Shown: positions 11,738-22,654, numbered from the stretch's first letter. The stretch is 64,000 nt of DNA from Rattus norvegicus (GCF_036323735.1 NC_086029.1:13687816-13751815), one strand, 5' to 3'. The notes: generated by a model not told the origin, from the letters alone. A program made the numbers and translations.

Positions 11738-12720
11738 TCAGCAGCACCAAGTACATTTCTTTCCAGCAATGCTCGAATGTCTGGGCTCGGTGACATCGTA
11801 TGTAGCCACGTCTCCAACCTGGAACTGATGAGATGTCTCAGGGGTCCCTGGGGCATAGGCTGCTGCCAGCTGTGACCAGATTCCTTTCTGTTTCACCTGT
11901 AGGTCTTTTAGCCTGGCATACAAATCATTATTACCATAATATCATCTAATACAGTTAGAGGAGCCGAGGCCCCATATAAGATCTCAAAAAGGGTAAGGCT
12001 GAATCTGGAAGGGCTATTTACTGCTCTGAAGAGAGCAAGAGGGATGGAGTGCCACCCAGTCTGCGCCAGTCTCCATGGCCAATTTAGTCAGGGTCTCTTT
12101 TAAAGTTCTATTTATTCTTTTTACCTGTCCTGAACTTTGAGGTCTGTAGATACAATATAATTTCTAATCGACCTCTAAATACTTGGCCACACCCTGGCTT
12201 ACCCTCGCAATGAAAGTAGGGCCGTTTTCTGACCAGATTACCTTGGGCACTCCAGACCAGGGGAAGATTTCTTCCAGTATCTTTTTGATGACTACCGAGG
12301 TCGTCTCTTGCTTGGTGAGGAAAGCTTCTATCTATTCCTAAAAAGGTATCTATAAGCACTAGGATATACTTGTAACCATATTTTTCTGGTTTTATCTCAG
12401 TGAAGTTCACTTTGACTTTTCACTAAACTCTCTAGGTCTCTTTGCCCTGTTTGCATGTTAAGCATTTACTTACTGACATATCTTATATCCTTTTACTGCC
12501 TCTCTGGCTAAAATCTTAAAGTCTATTACATTTACCTTAACTACTTGAACAAGCTTCTTATCTCCTAAATGAGTCCATTTGTGTATTTGGCAAAGTAAGT
12601 GTTTTGTTTGTTCTCTGGGGAGTATAGCTTTCCCCTCAGGTGTGCCATTGTCTTTTGTTTTTTCTATTAAGCAATTTGGGCCTTTTCTTCTGTTGTACAT
12701 TCTAAGTGAGGTCATCGTTT
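11738..12720 (-). pseudogene. pol remnant: integrase
   Basis: Minus-strand pieces 12715-12470, 12410-12108 and 11923-11738 correspond in order to the N-terminal zinc-binding region, the start of the catalytic core, and the C-terminal domain of a gammaretroviral integrase. The frame shifts between pieces and within the core. No intact catalytic triad can be read in one frame. Confidence 0.85.
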
Positions 12721-12819
12721 AGTCCAATCCCAGTTCCCAGTGGCTGTCTCTTGCAGGCCTGTAACCAGGATAGGCTCCTGCATAGCCATTTTTCAAGCCA
12801 CTTAATCTACTTTGTTATT

Positions 12820-13660
12820 ACCCCATGTCACTGAATCTCTTCCCTCCTGATAACTTGGGCAATGAATAATACTCACAGTTGCTGGCTTCATCAGGGCATC
12901 CAAGAGATGGCAAAGGCATCTGCGGCACTAATGTGCTGGGGAGTAGAGGTTTGTCCATCCCAGATGACATTTGTGTTGTCCACCATGGCAGCACCCACTC
13001 ATCTCTGACCTTCATGAAAAGAACTGTTCCTGTCTGTAGACAAGGTAGCCTCAGATTTCAGCAGGGGTCGATTGGTCAGTCGCAGAGGTCTTTCCTCCAC
13101 CCATGGGCTTCTGCCAGTGCTTGCCACTCGTGCTGTGGTGGCTCCAGGTCAAGATTGGGGAGCAAGGTGACCAGATTGTCCCCAACCAGTGGAGATTCTA
13201 GTCCATGGCAGCTGACCAGTGGTCCCATCTTCTGGGACATTCTATTCAAAGGCAAAACATTAGCCACTCTACCACAGTTTAAGTCCTGGATTGAGTGATA
13301 ATTGTTAGTGCCCGGCTGGCAGGAACAGTGTGTTCCAGGCAGAATGGCACTAATCCACACATCTTTCAGCATCAGGTACTGGTGCACTGAGACAGGTCTT
13401 AAGCTCCACATACACAGTCTGCAGATATGCATACACATGGCCTCACCCAGCCCATTTTGGAGAGCAAATTTCTCATGAGCAAGGGATAGGGGCAGTCAGG
13501 GATGACCATGAACTAGTGGGTTACCCGGCCCACGCCAAGGTCCACTGTTCTTTGTGCAGTCCATAAGTATTGTTTGTTGCCAGTAGCCCCCTGTACTCAA
13601 AGTCTTTTCCTGGACCCTAGCTCATTTGGGCATAGGAGCACAGAGTGTTGGGCCTCCCGT
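12820..13660 (-). pseudogene. pol remnant: protease end, reverse transcriptase start, RNase H
   Basis: Reading on the minus strand, 13660-13450 resembles the C-terminal half of gammaretroviral protease. 13438-13076 joins a short N-terminal piece of reverse transcriptase directly to its connection region. 13075-12820 resembles the start of RNase H. The reverse transcriptase palm with its catalytic Asp pair is missing, an internal deletion of roughly 1 kb relative to complete relatives. It is inactive. Confidence 0.82.
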
Positions 13661-13769
13661 ATTCACAAAACAACTGGGCGGGCTTCCCTTCTATCATTGC
13701 GCATAGCCAGCACTCTAGGACCTAGAGGCTTGCCTTAAGGGCCATTGGAGAGGCCCCTCTTGTTCTTCC

Positions 13770-14870
13770 TGGGGCAGTCCCTGACCCAGTGTCCTTTTTC
13801 TTTGCATTAGGCACACTGATCTTTAGCCAGGAATTCTCTTCTGTTGCCAGGTACTGTCTTCCTAGGTTTCTTAACTACTGTGGCCAGTATATGTCTCTTG
13901 TCTTTTAGCTCTCTTTAGCTCTCTAACTTCCTCTTCTTTTTGTCTCTTTGTTTTTCCTAGCTTCTTGCTCTTTTTAACCTTCTTTTCTCTTTTCTTCCTC
14001 AGTCTCTCTGTTCAACCTTACTTTCTCTGTAACTTACACTAACTCTTTCAGCAACTTAGCTTAACCCCTCAAGTTTCTTCATATCTTTTCCTTACCTTAG
14101 CCAAATTGGTGGGGCATTTTCCAGCCCCTCAGAGACTCATCAATGGAGTCTGCCGGTAGACCTGGTGCTCCCTACCTTCAGGCGTATTGAAGCCAACAGA
14201 CAGAAGTGAGGGCCTTACATCTGTGTCTGGAACATTTTTTTTTTCTGACTTCTAGTAGGATTCTGTATTTCCTCAGTAGTAAAGAGGACCCGTAACAGCT
14301 ACTAACAAGCATCTTAAGTGGGATGGTGAGAAAACAAGAAGAGAATCCAGAAATAGAGGTCTGCCGAAGAGGACAAATAGCATTTAGTCACACAGCTAAC
14401 TCAGGAGGCCTTTTTGGGACCAAAAGGCCATTGTAAAAATAAGCACAAACTTTGTGCCTGTGAAACAGAAAGGTGAACAGAGAGGCAGCTGATCTGTTAC
14501 CAACTGTCTCTCTGGACCTAGATTCTTTCTCAAGGAGTATTTCTCTTCAGTGTCAGCTTGGTGGCTTTGCCTCTCAAGAGAACCAGCCTCTAAATGACAC
14601 TAGGCTTCTAGTAAGAACTAATAACAAAAGGATGAAGAGATGGTTAGGACCTGGGTGCTAGATGCCAAGTGGCTGACATAAGAATTGTAACTGCTTCACC
14701 TTGGACTTTCAGGACCTCAGTAGCAGCCCTTCATCAAGCTGTCTCACTGGGTTAAAGGCCCATGGAAAAGAAAACATTAATCCTGACCTTGGCCACAGTC
14801 AAAGCCTGAATTCTAAAATTTGACTGGTAAAACAAAGTTCTTCACAGTTTGATGTAGATTCTTTTTGAAA
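13770..14870 (-). pseudogene. gag remnant: capsid end and nucleocapsid zinc knuckle
   Basis: Around 13820-13775 the minus strand encodes a CCHC zinc knuckle with the Cys, His and Cys spacing of gammaretroviral nucleocapsid, but a stop codon lies between its first two cysteines. Upstream (about 14100-13900) is the Glu/Lys/Arg-rich charged helix that ends capsid. The capsid body (14870-14150) is too degraded to follow. Confidence 0.75.
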
Positions 14871-15623
14871 CTATTTTAGGGACTTCCTTGCCCCCCAACC
14901 TGGGGCATTTTGACCACAGGGGCAAGAACTGGCTGCTGAGGGGAGCTTGCCACTCCGGGGGTTCCTCAATCTTGGGATAGAGGGCAGTTTCAAGGAAGGT
15001 GCTTCGGGCTGCACCTTCCCCAGCTTTTGTTCTGTTTTAGATTTTTGCAGAGTCAGGGCTTGGGGGCCTGACTTAGGTGGAATCCAGGGTTGGACCCAAG
15101 GAAGGGGTTCCCTAGTCAAGTCTTGCCAGACAGTGATGTACGGCTGCTGGTTTGGATGGGACCCTGGTTCTCTCTGAAAAATAATGTCTTTAACGGCACA
15201 AATAACATCTAAATTAAAAGTCCCTATTGGCGGCCATCCAACTCCGAACATTGGCCACTCAGAGGAACAGAAAGTCTGCCATTTCTTTTTCTTCACTTCA
15301 ACAGTCCATTGGTTGAGAGTCTGTCCCATTCTGTCTACAAAGTACAAAAAACACCCAACACAGAAGAATAACAAAATGACAAGAGAGACAAGGATGTCTA
15401 AAACTAGTCGCCCTCTGCGACTCTTCCACAAGAAAGTAAAAGCCAGATCACTCGGCAAAGTCCTCCGTGACCCTACCTCCAGAAGTCTCCTCACTGTGAA
15501 CCTGAAAGGAGGCAACCAGTTCCTTCTGGGCCCCTTCCACCCTCGAGGCGTCCCCCAGGGTTGCAGCCTGCAGTGCCGGACACGTCTGTCCACTGCAGTC
15601 AAGGTGTGCTCACAGCCCTCCAT
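14871..15623 (-). pseudogene. gag matrix region with an in-frame glyco-Gag-like N-terminal extension
   Basis: This is a 250-codon open frame on the minus strand. The canonical Gag start Met, with its N-myristoylation-type Met-Gly, is at residue 99 (15329-15327). It is followed by a matrix domain and a Pro/Lys-rich segment that ends at a stop before capsid. The 98 residues upstream are open and in frame. They are basic, then carry a strongly hydrophobic stretch (about residues 73-95) directly before the Gag Met. Murine gammaretroviruses use an upstream non-AUG leader with a signal-anchor to make glycosylated Gag, and this layout resembles it. Expression is unlikely because the rest of gag is broken. 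Confidence 0.82.
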
Positions 15624-15789
15624 GACAACTGCCCAAAAAACAGATCCCTGTCCCTCCTACCCAGAGATGACTGAAAACGAAAATAAGGAGCACACAGACT
15701 GACAGATGTGGCACCGCTCACTCAGAAACACTCAGACAAACATACAACTCACCTCCAAGGGGTCTCCAGGGACTGGGGTAGTCGCGAAG

Positions 15790-15807
15790 ATTCTGGATTA
15801 GCCCCCA
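15790..15807 (-). other. Primer-binding site, tRNA-Pro type
   Basis: Two bases after the 5' LTR the minus strand reads TGGGGGCTAATCCAGAAT. This matches the tRNA-Pro primer site at 14 of 18 positions, with three of the four changes being G to A. Confidence 0.8.
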
Positions 15808-15809
15808 AA

Positions 15810-16423
15810 TGAAAGACCCCCATAGCAGGGAGACCCTCACTCAAGTCTCGGGATGACCCTCCCCCCAAAAGAACTCACACACGACCATCCTTCTGTAATC
15901 ACCTGAGGTTTATAGATAAGAACCAGTGCACTGGGGTTGAGACTCATATCCCACGCAGGGGCAAAGGAGTTCGACCCTGAGAGGCTGGGAGAAAGGGTAT
16001 TTAAAGGGAGAAACCGCAACCCGAGCAGGCAGAAGGCATCATTGGAAAGTGTCCAGAATACCAGTGAAAAATCACAAGGAGGAGCTTCCTGTTTCTCAAG
16101 ATTGTTTAACTTTATGGTCTTCTAGTTCCTGGGAGAAGCTTCCTGCTTCTCAAGGTTGTTCTCTAAGATTTTAATTTAACTTTATGGTCAGCTAGTTCCT
16201 GGGAGAAGCTTTCTGTTATCTTTACTAGGTTCGGAATCACATATCAAAGGGCCTTATCTTAAGTCCTTTTATCTAGTTCCAGGGAGAGCAGGCTCAAGAA
16301 ATCTTTTACCTACTTACAGGTAGAGGGCAGGGTCTGGAATTTGAGTTATTTAGGGCTTCTTAGGGGTGAGATAGCATTTTTAAACTTCTGACTTCTTAGC
16401 TGCATTTTTTGTTTATTCTTTCA
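15810..16423 (-). repeat. 5' LTR of the provirus
   Basis: 614 bp bounded by TGAAAG and CTTTCA, with TTAAATA (about 15998) as a TATA-like element on the minus strand. It is homologous to 10085-10692 with scattered substitutions and small indels. Confidence 0.93.
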
Positions 16424-17430
16424 CATCAAATGGTGCTGGTTCACCTGGAGGTCAGCATGTAGAAGAATGCAGATCGATCCATGCTTATCACCCTGTACAA
16501 AGCTTAAGTACAAATGTATCCAGGACCTCCACTTCAAACCAGATACACCTAAACTAATAGAAGAAAAACTGGGAAAGAATCTTGAACACGTGGGCACTGG
16601 AGAAAATTTCCTGTAGAAAACACCAATGGCTTATGCTCTCAGATCAAGAATCGACAAATGGGATCTCATAAAACTGCAAAGCTTCTGTCAGGCAAAGGAC
16701 ACTTTTGTTAGGGCAAAACGGCAGTCAATAGATTGGGAAAAGATCTTTACCAATCCTACAACTGATAGAGGCCTTATATCCAAATTATATAAAGAACTCA
16801 CGAAGTTAGACTGCAGGGAGACAAATAACCCTATTAAAAAATGGGGTTCAGAGCTAAACAAAGAATTCACAGTTGAGGTATGCTGAATGGCTGAGAAACA
16901 CCTACAGAAATGTTCAACATCTTTAGTTATAAGGAAATGCAAATCAAAACAATCCTGAGATTTCACCTCACACCAGTGAGAATGGCTAAGATCAAAAACT
17001 CCGGCGACAGCAGATGCTGGCGAAGATGTGGAGAAAGAGGAACACTCCTCCATTGTTTGTGGAATTTCAGTCTGGTAGAACCATTCTGGAAATCAGTCTG
17101 GAGGTTCCTCAGAAAATTGGATATTGAACTACCTGAGGATCCAGCTATACCTCCCTTGGGCATATACCCAAAAGATACCCCAACATATAACAAAGACACA
17201 TGCTCCACAATGTTCATAGCAGCCTTATTTATAATAGCCAGAAGCTTGAAAGAACCAGATGCCCTTGAGCAGAGGAATGGATACAGAAAATGTGGTACAT
17301 CTACACAATGGAATCCTACTCAGCTATCAAAAACAATGACTTTATGAAATTCATAGGCAAATGGATGGAACTAGAAAATATCATCCTGAGAGAGGTAACC
17401 CGATCATAGAAAAACACACATGGTATATGC
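16424..17430 (+). pseudogene. L1 ORF2, 3' part
   Basis: It resumes exactly where the provirus broke ORF2 and continues to the Cys-rich C-terminus ('RFHLTPVRMAKIKNSGDSRC', 'DTCSTMFIAALFIIARS'). Frame changes near 16886 and 17347 and in the terminal region show decay. Confidence 0.9.
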
Positions 17431-18190
17431 ACTCATTGATAAGTGGATATTAGCCCAAATGCTCAAATTACCCTAAATGTACAGAACACATGAAACTCAA
17501 GAAGGATGATCAAAATGCGATGCTTCACTCCTTCTTTAAAAGGGGAACAAGAATACCTCTCTTGGGAGAGAAGATGGAGGCAAAGTTTAGAACAGAGGCA
17601 GAAGGAACACCCATTCACAGCCTGCCCCATGTGTAGCCCAAACATATACAGCCACCAAACTAGATAAGATGGATGAAGCAAAGAAGTGCAGGCTGACAGG
17701 AACCGGATGTAGATCTCTTCTGAGAGACACAGTCAGAACATGGAAAATACATAGGCGAATGCCCCCAGCAAACCACTGAACTGAGAACGGGACCCCCTTG
17801 AAAGAATCAGAGAAAGGACTGAAAGAGCTTGAAGGGGCTTGAGACCCCATATGAACAACAACGGCAATCAACCAGAGCTTCCAGAGACTAAGCCACTACC
17901 CAAAGACTATACATGGACTGACCCTGGGCTCCAACTGCATAGGTAGCAATGAATAGCCTAGTAAGAGCACCAGTGGAAGGGGAAGCCCTTGGTCCTGCCA
18001 AGACTGAACCCCCAGTGAATGTGATTTTTGAGGGAGGGTGGTAATGATGGGGGGGAGAATGTGGAGGGGAACACCCATATAGAAGGGGAGGAGGAGGGGT
18101 TATGGGGATGTTTGCCTGGAAACTGGGAAAGGGAATAACAGTTGAAATGTAAATAAGAGATACCTAAGTTAATAAAGACGAAGAAAAAAA
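17431..18190 (+). repeat. L1 3' UTR
   Basis: Typical rat L1 3' UTR with 'aagatggatgaagcaaagaa', a G-rich polypurine tract near 18030-18110 and the terminal 'gaaatgtaaataagagatac'. Open frames on the minus strand here recur in every rat L1 3' UTR and are not genes. Confidence 0.93.
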
Positions 18191-18403
18191 TATTATAATT
18201 GTGTGTACCTGCGACCGTTTATGACATGTACATGTAAGCATGCTACTGCATACATGTGGAGGCTGAATTATAGCTTTTTGGAGGTTTTTGTCTCCTACTA
18301 CCTTCATCTAGATTCTGGGGGATCTAATTGCATAATCAGAGTTCCATATAAAGTGCTTTTACCCTCTGAGCCATCTTATTGCATGACCCACTAGTTTAGT
18401 ATT

Positions 18404-18404
18404 C

Positions 18405-18469
<65 letters not shown>

Positions 18470-19030
18470 TCAGTCACTTTACATCCAACTCACTGCCCCC
18501 TTTGAGTCACCGTCCCACAATCCATCTCCCCAGCCCCCCTCCCCTCCTCCTGGGAGTAAGTAGGGACCCCCCCCCCCCTTGGGTATACCCCCATCCTGGC
18601 ACTTCAAGTTTCTGTGAGGCTAGGTACTCCTTCTCCCACTGAGGCCAGACAAAGCAGCCTAGCTAGAAGAATATATTCCACATAAAGGCAACAGCTTTTG
18701 GGATAACCTCTGCTCCAGTTGTTTGGGGCCCACATGAAGACCAAACTGCACATCTGCTACATATGTGAGGGGAGGCCTAGTTCTAGTTCATGTATGCTCT
18801 TTGGTTGGTGATTCAGTCTCTCACAGCCCTAAATGTCCAGGTTAGTTGACTCTGTTGATCTTCCTGTGGAGTTCCTATCCCCTTAGGGGCCGCAATCCTT
18901 CCTCCTATTCTTCCATAAGAGTCCCCAAGTCCCATCCACTGTTTTGCAGTGGGTGTCTGCATCTGTCTGAGTCAGCTGCTGAGTGGAGCCTCTCAGAACA
19001 CAGCCATACAAGACTTCTGTCTGCAAGCAT
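18404..19030 (-). mobile_element. L1 3' UTR fragment, antisense, with (TTA)n at its tail
   Basis: The stretch 'ttgggtatacccccatcctg', 'ggaggcctagttctagttca' and 'caggttagttgactctgttg' is the reverse complement of a rodent L1 3' UTR. The element's poly(A) end faces left, where 18404-18467 is a run of about 21 TTA triplets. The microsatellite probably grew from that tail. Confidence 0.85.
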
Positions 19031-19740
19031 AAGTTTAGTATTTTTAATGGAAGGATTGCTGGAAAGTGATTGTGTTATTTAAAAATGTATTTAGACCTTG
19101 ATTTTATTGTTGTTGTTATTGAGCCAATTATGTTACCATTTTCCTCAGAATTACGTATTTGCTTTGAAGTTCAGACATTTGACGTTTTTGCTATGTGTAT
19201 TACAAAATAGTATTGTTAAATAATTTCCAAGTAATGAAAGGGCTGCTCATGTGGGACAGGCATTATTGACAGTGCTGCCATTTCTCAGTCAGTAATCCAC
19301 TTGGCAGGTAGCAAGTTCAGCGTTACCCTTTATGCACACAGAGCCTTGTTTGAGTCTTTATCTTTTAATGAGGAGTGATGAAATGATCAGAGATAAGAAT
19401 TATAAATACAACCCCAACTTTTATTTAGCCATCTCATTTATATTTCTGTTTCAGAAAGTAAGAGATCTAAAGCAGCATTACTATCTCACTTGCTTTTAAT
19501 ATCTTTTCTTGTGAGATTATAATATAATAAAACAATTTCCACTTGTTTCCTCTCTCCAACCTCTCCCATATACCCTTCCTTTTAAAATTCATGACCCCTT
19601 TTTGTTAAATATTGTTGTTAAATTTGTTAAATATGTCCCTAAGTATATCTAGTTTGGTCTGTATATTGTTACTTGTATGTATGTTTTCAGTACTGACCAT
19701 ACTGGATAACCAATTAGTGTGCCCTTTGAAGAGGCAGAGT

Positions 19741-20008
19741 ATTTTTTTTAATCCTTGAATAATCACTTATTTTTTTCTTTATTAGATATTTTATTTATTT
19801 ATATTTTCAATGTTAGCCACATTTTCGGTTTTCCCTGTGGAAACTTTCCATCCCATCTCCCCACCCTCTGCCTCCATGAGGATGCTACCCCACTCACCCA
19901 CCAACTCCCTCCTGCCTCCCCACCCTGGCTTTTTCCTACACTGGGGCATAGAACCTTCACAGGACCAAGGTCCTCTCCTCCCATTGATGCCTGACAAGGC
20001 CCATCCTT
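19741..20008 (-). mobile_element. Short antisense L1 3' fragment nested in an older L1
   Basis: 'acactggggcatagaacctt' and 'ggaccaaggtcctctcctcc' are antisense L1 3' UTR. The flanks share GAGGCAGAGTATTTTT (19731-19746 and 20009-20024), a 16-bp target duplication. It is a heavily 5'-truncated insertion. Confidence 0.82.
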
Positions 20009-20745
20009 GAGGCAGAGTATTTTTATCAGTCTCAGCACTCCTTAGTTGACTGTAGTTATGGAGCATTGAGGTCTCTTGGGCTTTTTCCCTGTCTACTCTG
20101 GCATGGCCATTATTGTCCTTGTTAGGTTCATGTTTAGGCAGCCATGTTGATGAGCCTTTATCAATGTATCTTCTGACAGTGCTAGGAGATACAATCTCAC
20201 AGCACACTCTCTGACCCTCTTTGGCTTTTACAATCTTTCCACACCATTTTCCACAATGTTCTCTGAGTCTTGGGTGCTGAAATTGTTTGGTGTCAGGTTC
20301 CCCATTGGGATCAGGTTCCCCATGTCTACATTTTGATTAGTTGTTGTTTTCAGACATAGTCTCTATGTGTTGCAACGAGGAGTTTCTTTGATAGAAGACT
20401 ATCTTATATGCATAAGGACAAATATTTAGGATGTAGTTATGGACTATGTTGGTTTAGTAAAGTGGTGGTTGTAGGATCTCTTCCAAGATCCATGACTTTG
20501 CTAGCCCTGGGTAATTGGCTAGGTTCCCAGAACCAGGTTTTGTTTCTGTCTTGTTGAAGAAGTCTAGTAAGAGAGATGTTGGTTAGTGCATAGGTATGTT
20601 GTTTGTCACTAGTTCACTCTTAGGGTTATCCTGCCATGGTGGTTGCTGTTGTGGTTTATAGGTATCATAGTTGGGTAGGACTGTTGATTGCTTCTCTCCT
20701 TTGGAAGATTGCATGGCGCCTTCCGGTATCATAAAAGCTAGTTGT

Positions 20746-21352
20746 TGAAAAGCTCTCAGGTAGAACTTTCCCTCGGGATGGAGACCCTCCAACTCTAAAG
20801 ACCAGACCGAGACACCACAGGATGCAATCAGCAAGAGGATTTGGTTTATTGTCGGGATACACAGGCACAGGCACCTGCGGGCACTTCAGTCACTCGGGGG
20901 ACTGGCGTGCCCCACGGAACCAAGGATGGGCTTTTTATAGGATTTTGGGGGAGCAGAAGCAAGCATACAGAAGCAGATGTATGGTTACAGGGATATAATT
21001 GGTGGATTCTAATATGGCAAGGGTTTAGCCCGGGGGCAAGTTTCCTAGCTACCTTCCTGAAACATAACGGCTGACTCGGCCCCCCAAGGGTTCAGCCCGG
21101 GGGCAAGTTTCTTAGCTACCTTTTTGGAACATAACGACTGACTCGGCCCCCCCACCAGGGTGTGGGACCTCTCCCGGGGCTTTTTTTTCATTGTCAGGTG
21201 CTCAACCGAAGTTGTCCTGTTGCCAGGCCTTCAACCAAACACATCCTGCTTGGCAGCCGCTGTGTATTCAGTGTTCTAACCTTTCCCTGAACCAGTCATC
21301 TTAAGTACAGCCTTGCAAAATGGCGTTACTGCTGCTAAGCTGGGGTCTTTCA
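20746..21352 (-). mobile_element. Solo gammaretroviral LTR
   Basis: The 607-bp segment is bounded by TGAAA and TTTCA and flanked by GTTGT on both sides (20741-20745 and 21353-21357). On the minus strand it has the conserved U3 start ('agtaacgccattttgcaagg'), a 67-bp direct duplication, a TATAAAAAG box (20932-20940) and AATAAA (20850-20845), followed by a U5 with 'ctcttgctgattgcatcc'. All of these are in the order of murine-type gammaretroviral LTRs. No primer site or internal sequence follows, so it is a solo LTR. A 5-bp rather than 4-bp duplication is slightly unusual. Confidence 0.9.
21021..21154 (-). promoter_or_regulatory. 67-bp tandem duplication in U3, enhancer-like
   Basis: Two adjacent copies start 'gggtttagcccgggggcaag' (21021) and 'gggttcagcccgggggcaag' (21088). 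Each ends 'ctgactcggccccc'. Direct enhancer repeats occupy this position in many gammaretroviral LTRs. The copies differ at about eight positions. Confidence 0.85.
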
Positions 21353-22193
21353 GTTGTCATAGAAGAAGAATTCATGTCAGTTCCAGTTCAGGAGTCTCTG
21401 GGGCCCATGTGTCAATCACAGTGTCTTCAGCAGTAGGGACCTCCACCTCTGGGAACCAACCAACCAAAGGCCATACCAATACCATCTAATGTTATTCAAG
21501 TTTCATGTACAAAGGAGGGCTTCTCATACCTGGTAACATATATTTTTTTTATTTGTTATATGGTTTCATATACTATACTATTTTTAGGCAGATAATATGA
21601 TTAGGTTAATAATATGATTACTTACAACTTTTTTAGATATCCTCACGGTTTATCTCTCGTGTATTTGTCTCACTTCCCTATCCCTAGTCAGAGGTTCCCC
21701 CTCTTTTTACCTTCCCCCAATCATATTGTGTATTCCCTGCTTTTTCCTCTGACTTATTTCACTTTTGAAAGAGTTTCAGTGGTTCAGGTAGACTCTTTAT
21801 CAATCGACCCTTTTCCTTTTACCCCCTTCTTTTGTTAAGCTTTTGAGTATATATTGTTTATTATATTTATGACACACAGACATGAAATAAATCCATGTTT
21901 ATAGACTTCATAGTAAACAGAATTAGTAATGCATAAAATCTAAAATATTGTAGATTTCATTTATACTTTAATTGTTTTTACTAAAAACTATTGTCCAGTC
22001 TATGTATTAATATTATAAAAAAGTTCACATTTTTATTATTTTCTTCAAATATAATTGGTACTCACAGTTTAAGAATATCTTCATTTTTTCTAGATATTTG
22101 TCCACATAATATTTCAACATGTATTGTTTAGTAACATGATGTATCTTAGGGGAAAATGAAAATTTTTATTTATATAAGCTTGTGTTTCTACAG

Positions 22194-22351
22194 TCTTGTC
22201 AAAAGAACGAGCTTCACAAGTCCTGGTGAGGAAGCGCCGTGCAAATACCTTGCTCGAAGAAACTAAAAAGGGCAACCTTGAAAGAGAGTGCATTGAAGAA
22301 CTCTGCAATAAGGAGGAAGCCAGGGAGGTCTTTGAAAATAATCCCGAAACG
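22194..22351 (+). CDS. Pros1: Pros1 exon 2: propeptide end and Gla domain
   Basis: The acceptor is 'gtttctacag' and the donor 'gtaagaatt'; the exon is 158 bp and starts in phase 1. It encodes the end of the propeptide with the gamma-carboxylase-site side and the RKRR cleavage motif, then the mature N-terminus (Ala-Asn) and residues 1 to 37. All eleven Glu residues that become gamma-carboxyglutamate in human protein S (6, 7, 14, 16, 19, 20, 25, 26, 29, 32, 36) are present, together with the Cys17-Cys22 pair. Vitamin K-dependent carboxylation here lets the secreted protein bind Ca2+ and phosphatidylserine membranes. Confidence 0.97.
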
Positions 22352-22654
22352 GTAAGAATTCATGGGAACTGTTGAGTCCACACACCTAGATATAGAGTTA
22401 CAGACTGAACATTGTCAGCTCATGTTTCCTTGGCACCATTTGAAAGCTAATGGTTCTGTAGACCACCTTCTGTGTGTTGCCCTGCCATTGCAGGAGGACT
22501 GCCAAAGACAGGTTATCTGGTTTAACCAGATTTCCCTTAAGTCTCATTGTCAACAACTAGTGTTGACTTTGTGATTTTATCCTGACCCAAATTTGATAGC
22601 ATTGAGGTTTCAAGAGAAGATGTGTTTGAAATGTAAGCAACTGTGGGTATTTCT

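Larger units (their letters stand above)
10085..16423 (-). mobile_element. Gammaretroviral endogenous provirus, two LTRs, internally deleted
   Basis: The 6.3-kb provirus reads on the minus strand. Its 5' LTR is at 16423-15810, followed by a proline-type primer site, gag, pol and env remnants, a polypurine tract, and a 3' LTR at 10692-10085. The flanks CAAC (10081-10084) and CATC (16424-16427) are a 4-bp target duplication with one change. The L1 ORF2 sequence continues across it. Most of the reverse transcriptase core and the env surface subunit are missing, and every gene carries stops. The two LTRs show numerous substitutions and several small indels, so the insertion is not recent. Confidence 0.93.
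5278..18190 (+). mobile_element. Near full-length rat LINE-1, interrupted by a B2 SINE and a provirus
   Basis: It runs 5' to 3': a promoter/5' UTR with two monomer-like repeats (5278-5974), ORF1 (5975-6994), an inter-ORF spacer carrying a B2, ORF2 (about 7323-10084 and 16424-17430), and a 3' UTR ending 'aagttaataaagacgaag' before a short A-run. Without the B2 and the provirus it would be about 6.4 kb, the usual full length. ORF1 is frameshifted, ORF2 has several stops, and the reverse transcriptase metal-binding motif reads FAED instead of FADD, so it is dead. Flanks 'attattata' and 'atattata' may be a degraded target-site duplication. It lies in sense orientation in Pros1 intron 1. Confidence 0.9.
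19530..21540 (-). mobile_element. Old antisense L1 (Lx-type) 3' region, interrupted twice
   Basis: The parts 19530-19740, 20025-20745 and 21358-21540 read as one diverged antisense L1 3' end ('tgtttcctctctccaacctc', 'atactggataaccaattagt', 'tctgacagtgctaggagata'). It is split by a younger L1 piece and by a solo LTR, which makes it the oldest layer here. Family assignment is by memory. Confidence 0.6.
1..22193 (+). other. Pros1: Pros1 intron 1 (3' part)
   Basis: This is intron sequence up to the exon 2 acceptor. It holds a CA microsatellite, a solo IAP-type LTR, an unidentified minus-strand unit, a LINE-1 carrying a nested provirus, and antisense L1 3' ends with a second solo LTR. In 900-3700 I see only AT-rich unique sequence with no recognisable exon. 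21540-22193 is also unremarkable. Confidence 0.85.

Noticed and set aside
12879..13298. 139-codon + strand frame
   Set aside because: It is the complementary-strand shadow of the provirus pol remnant.
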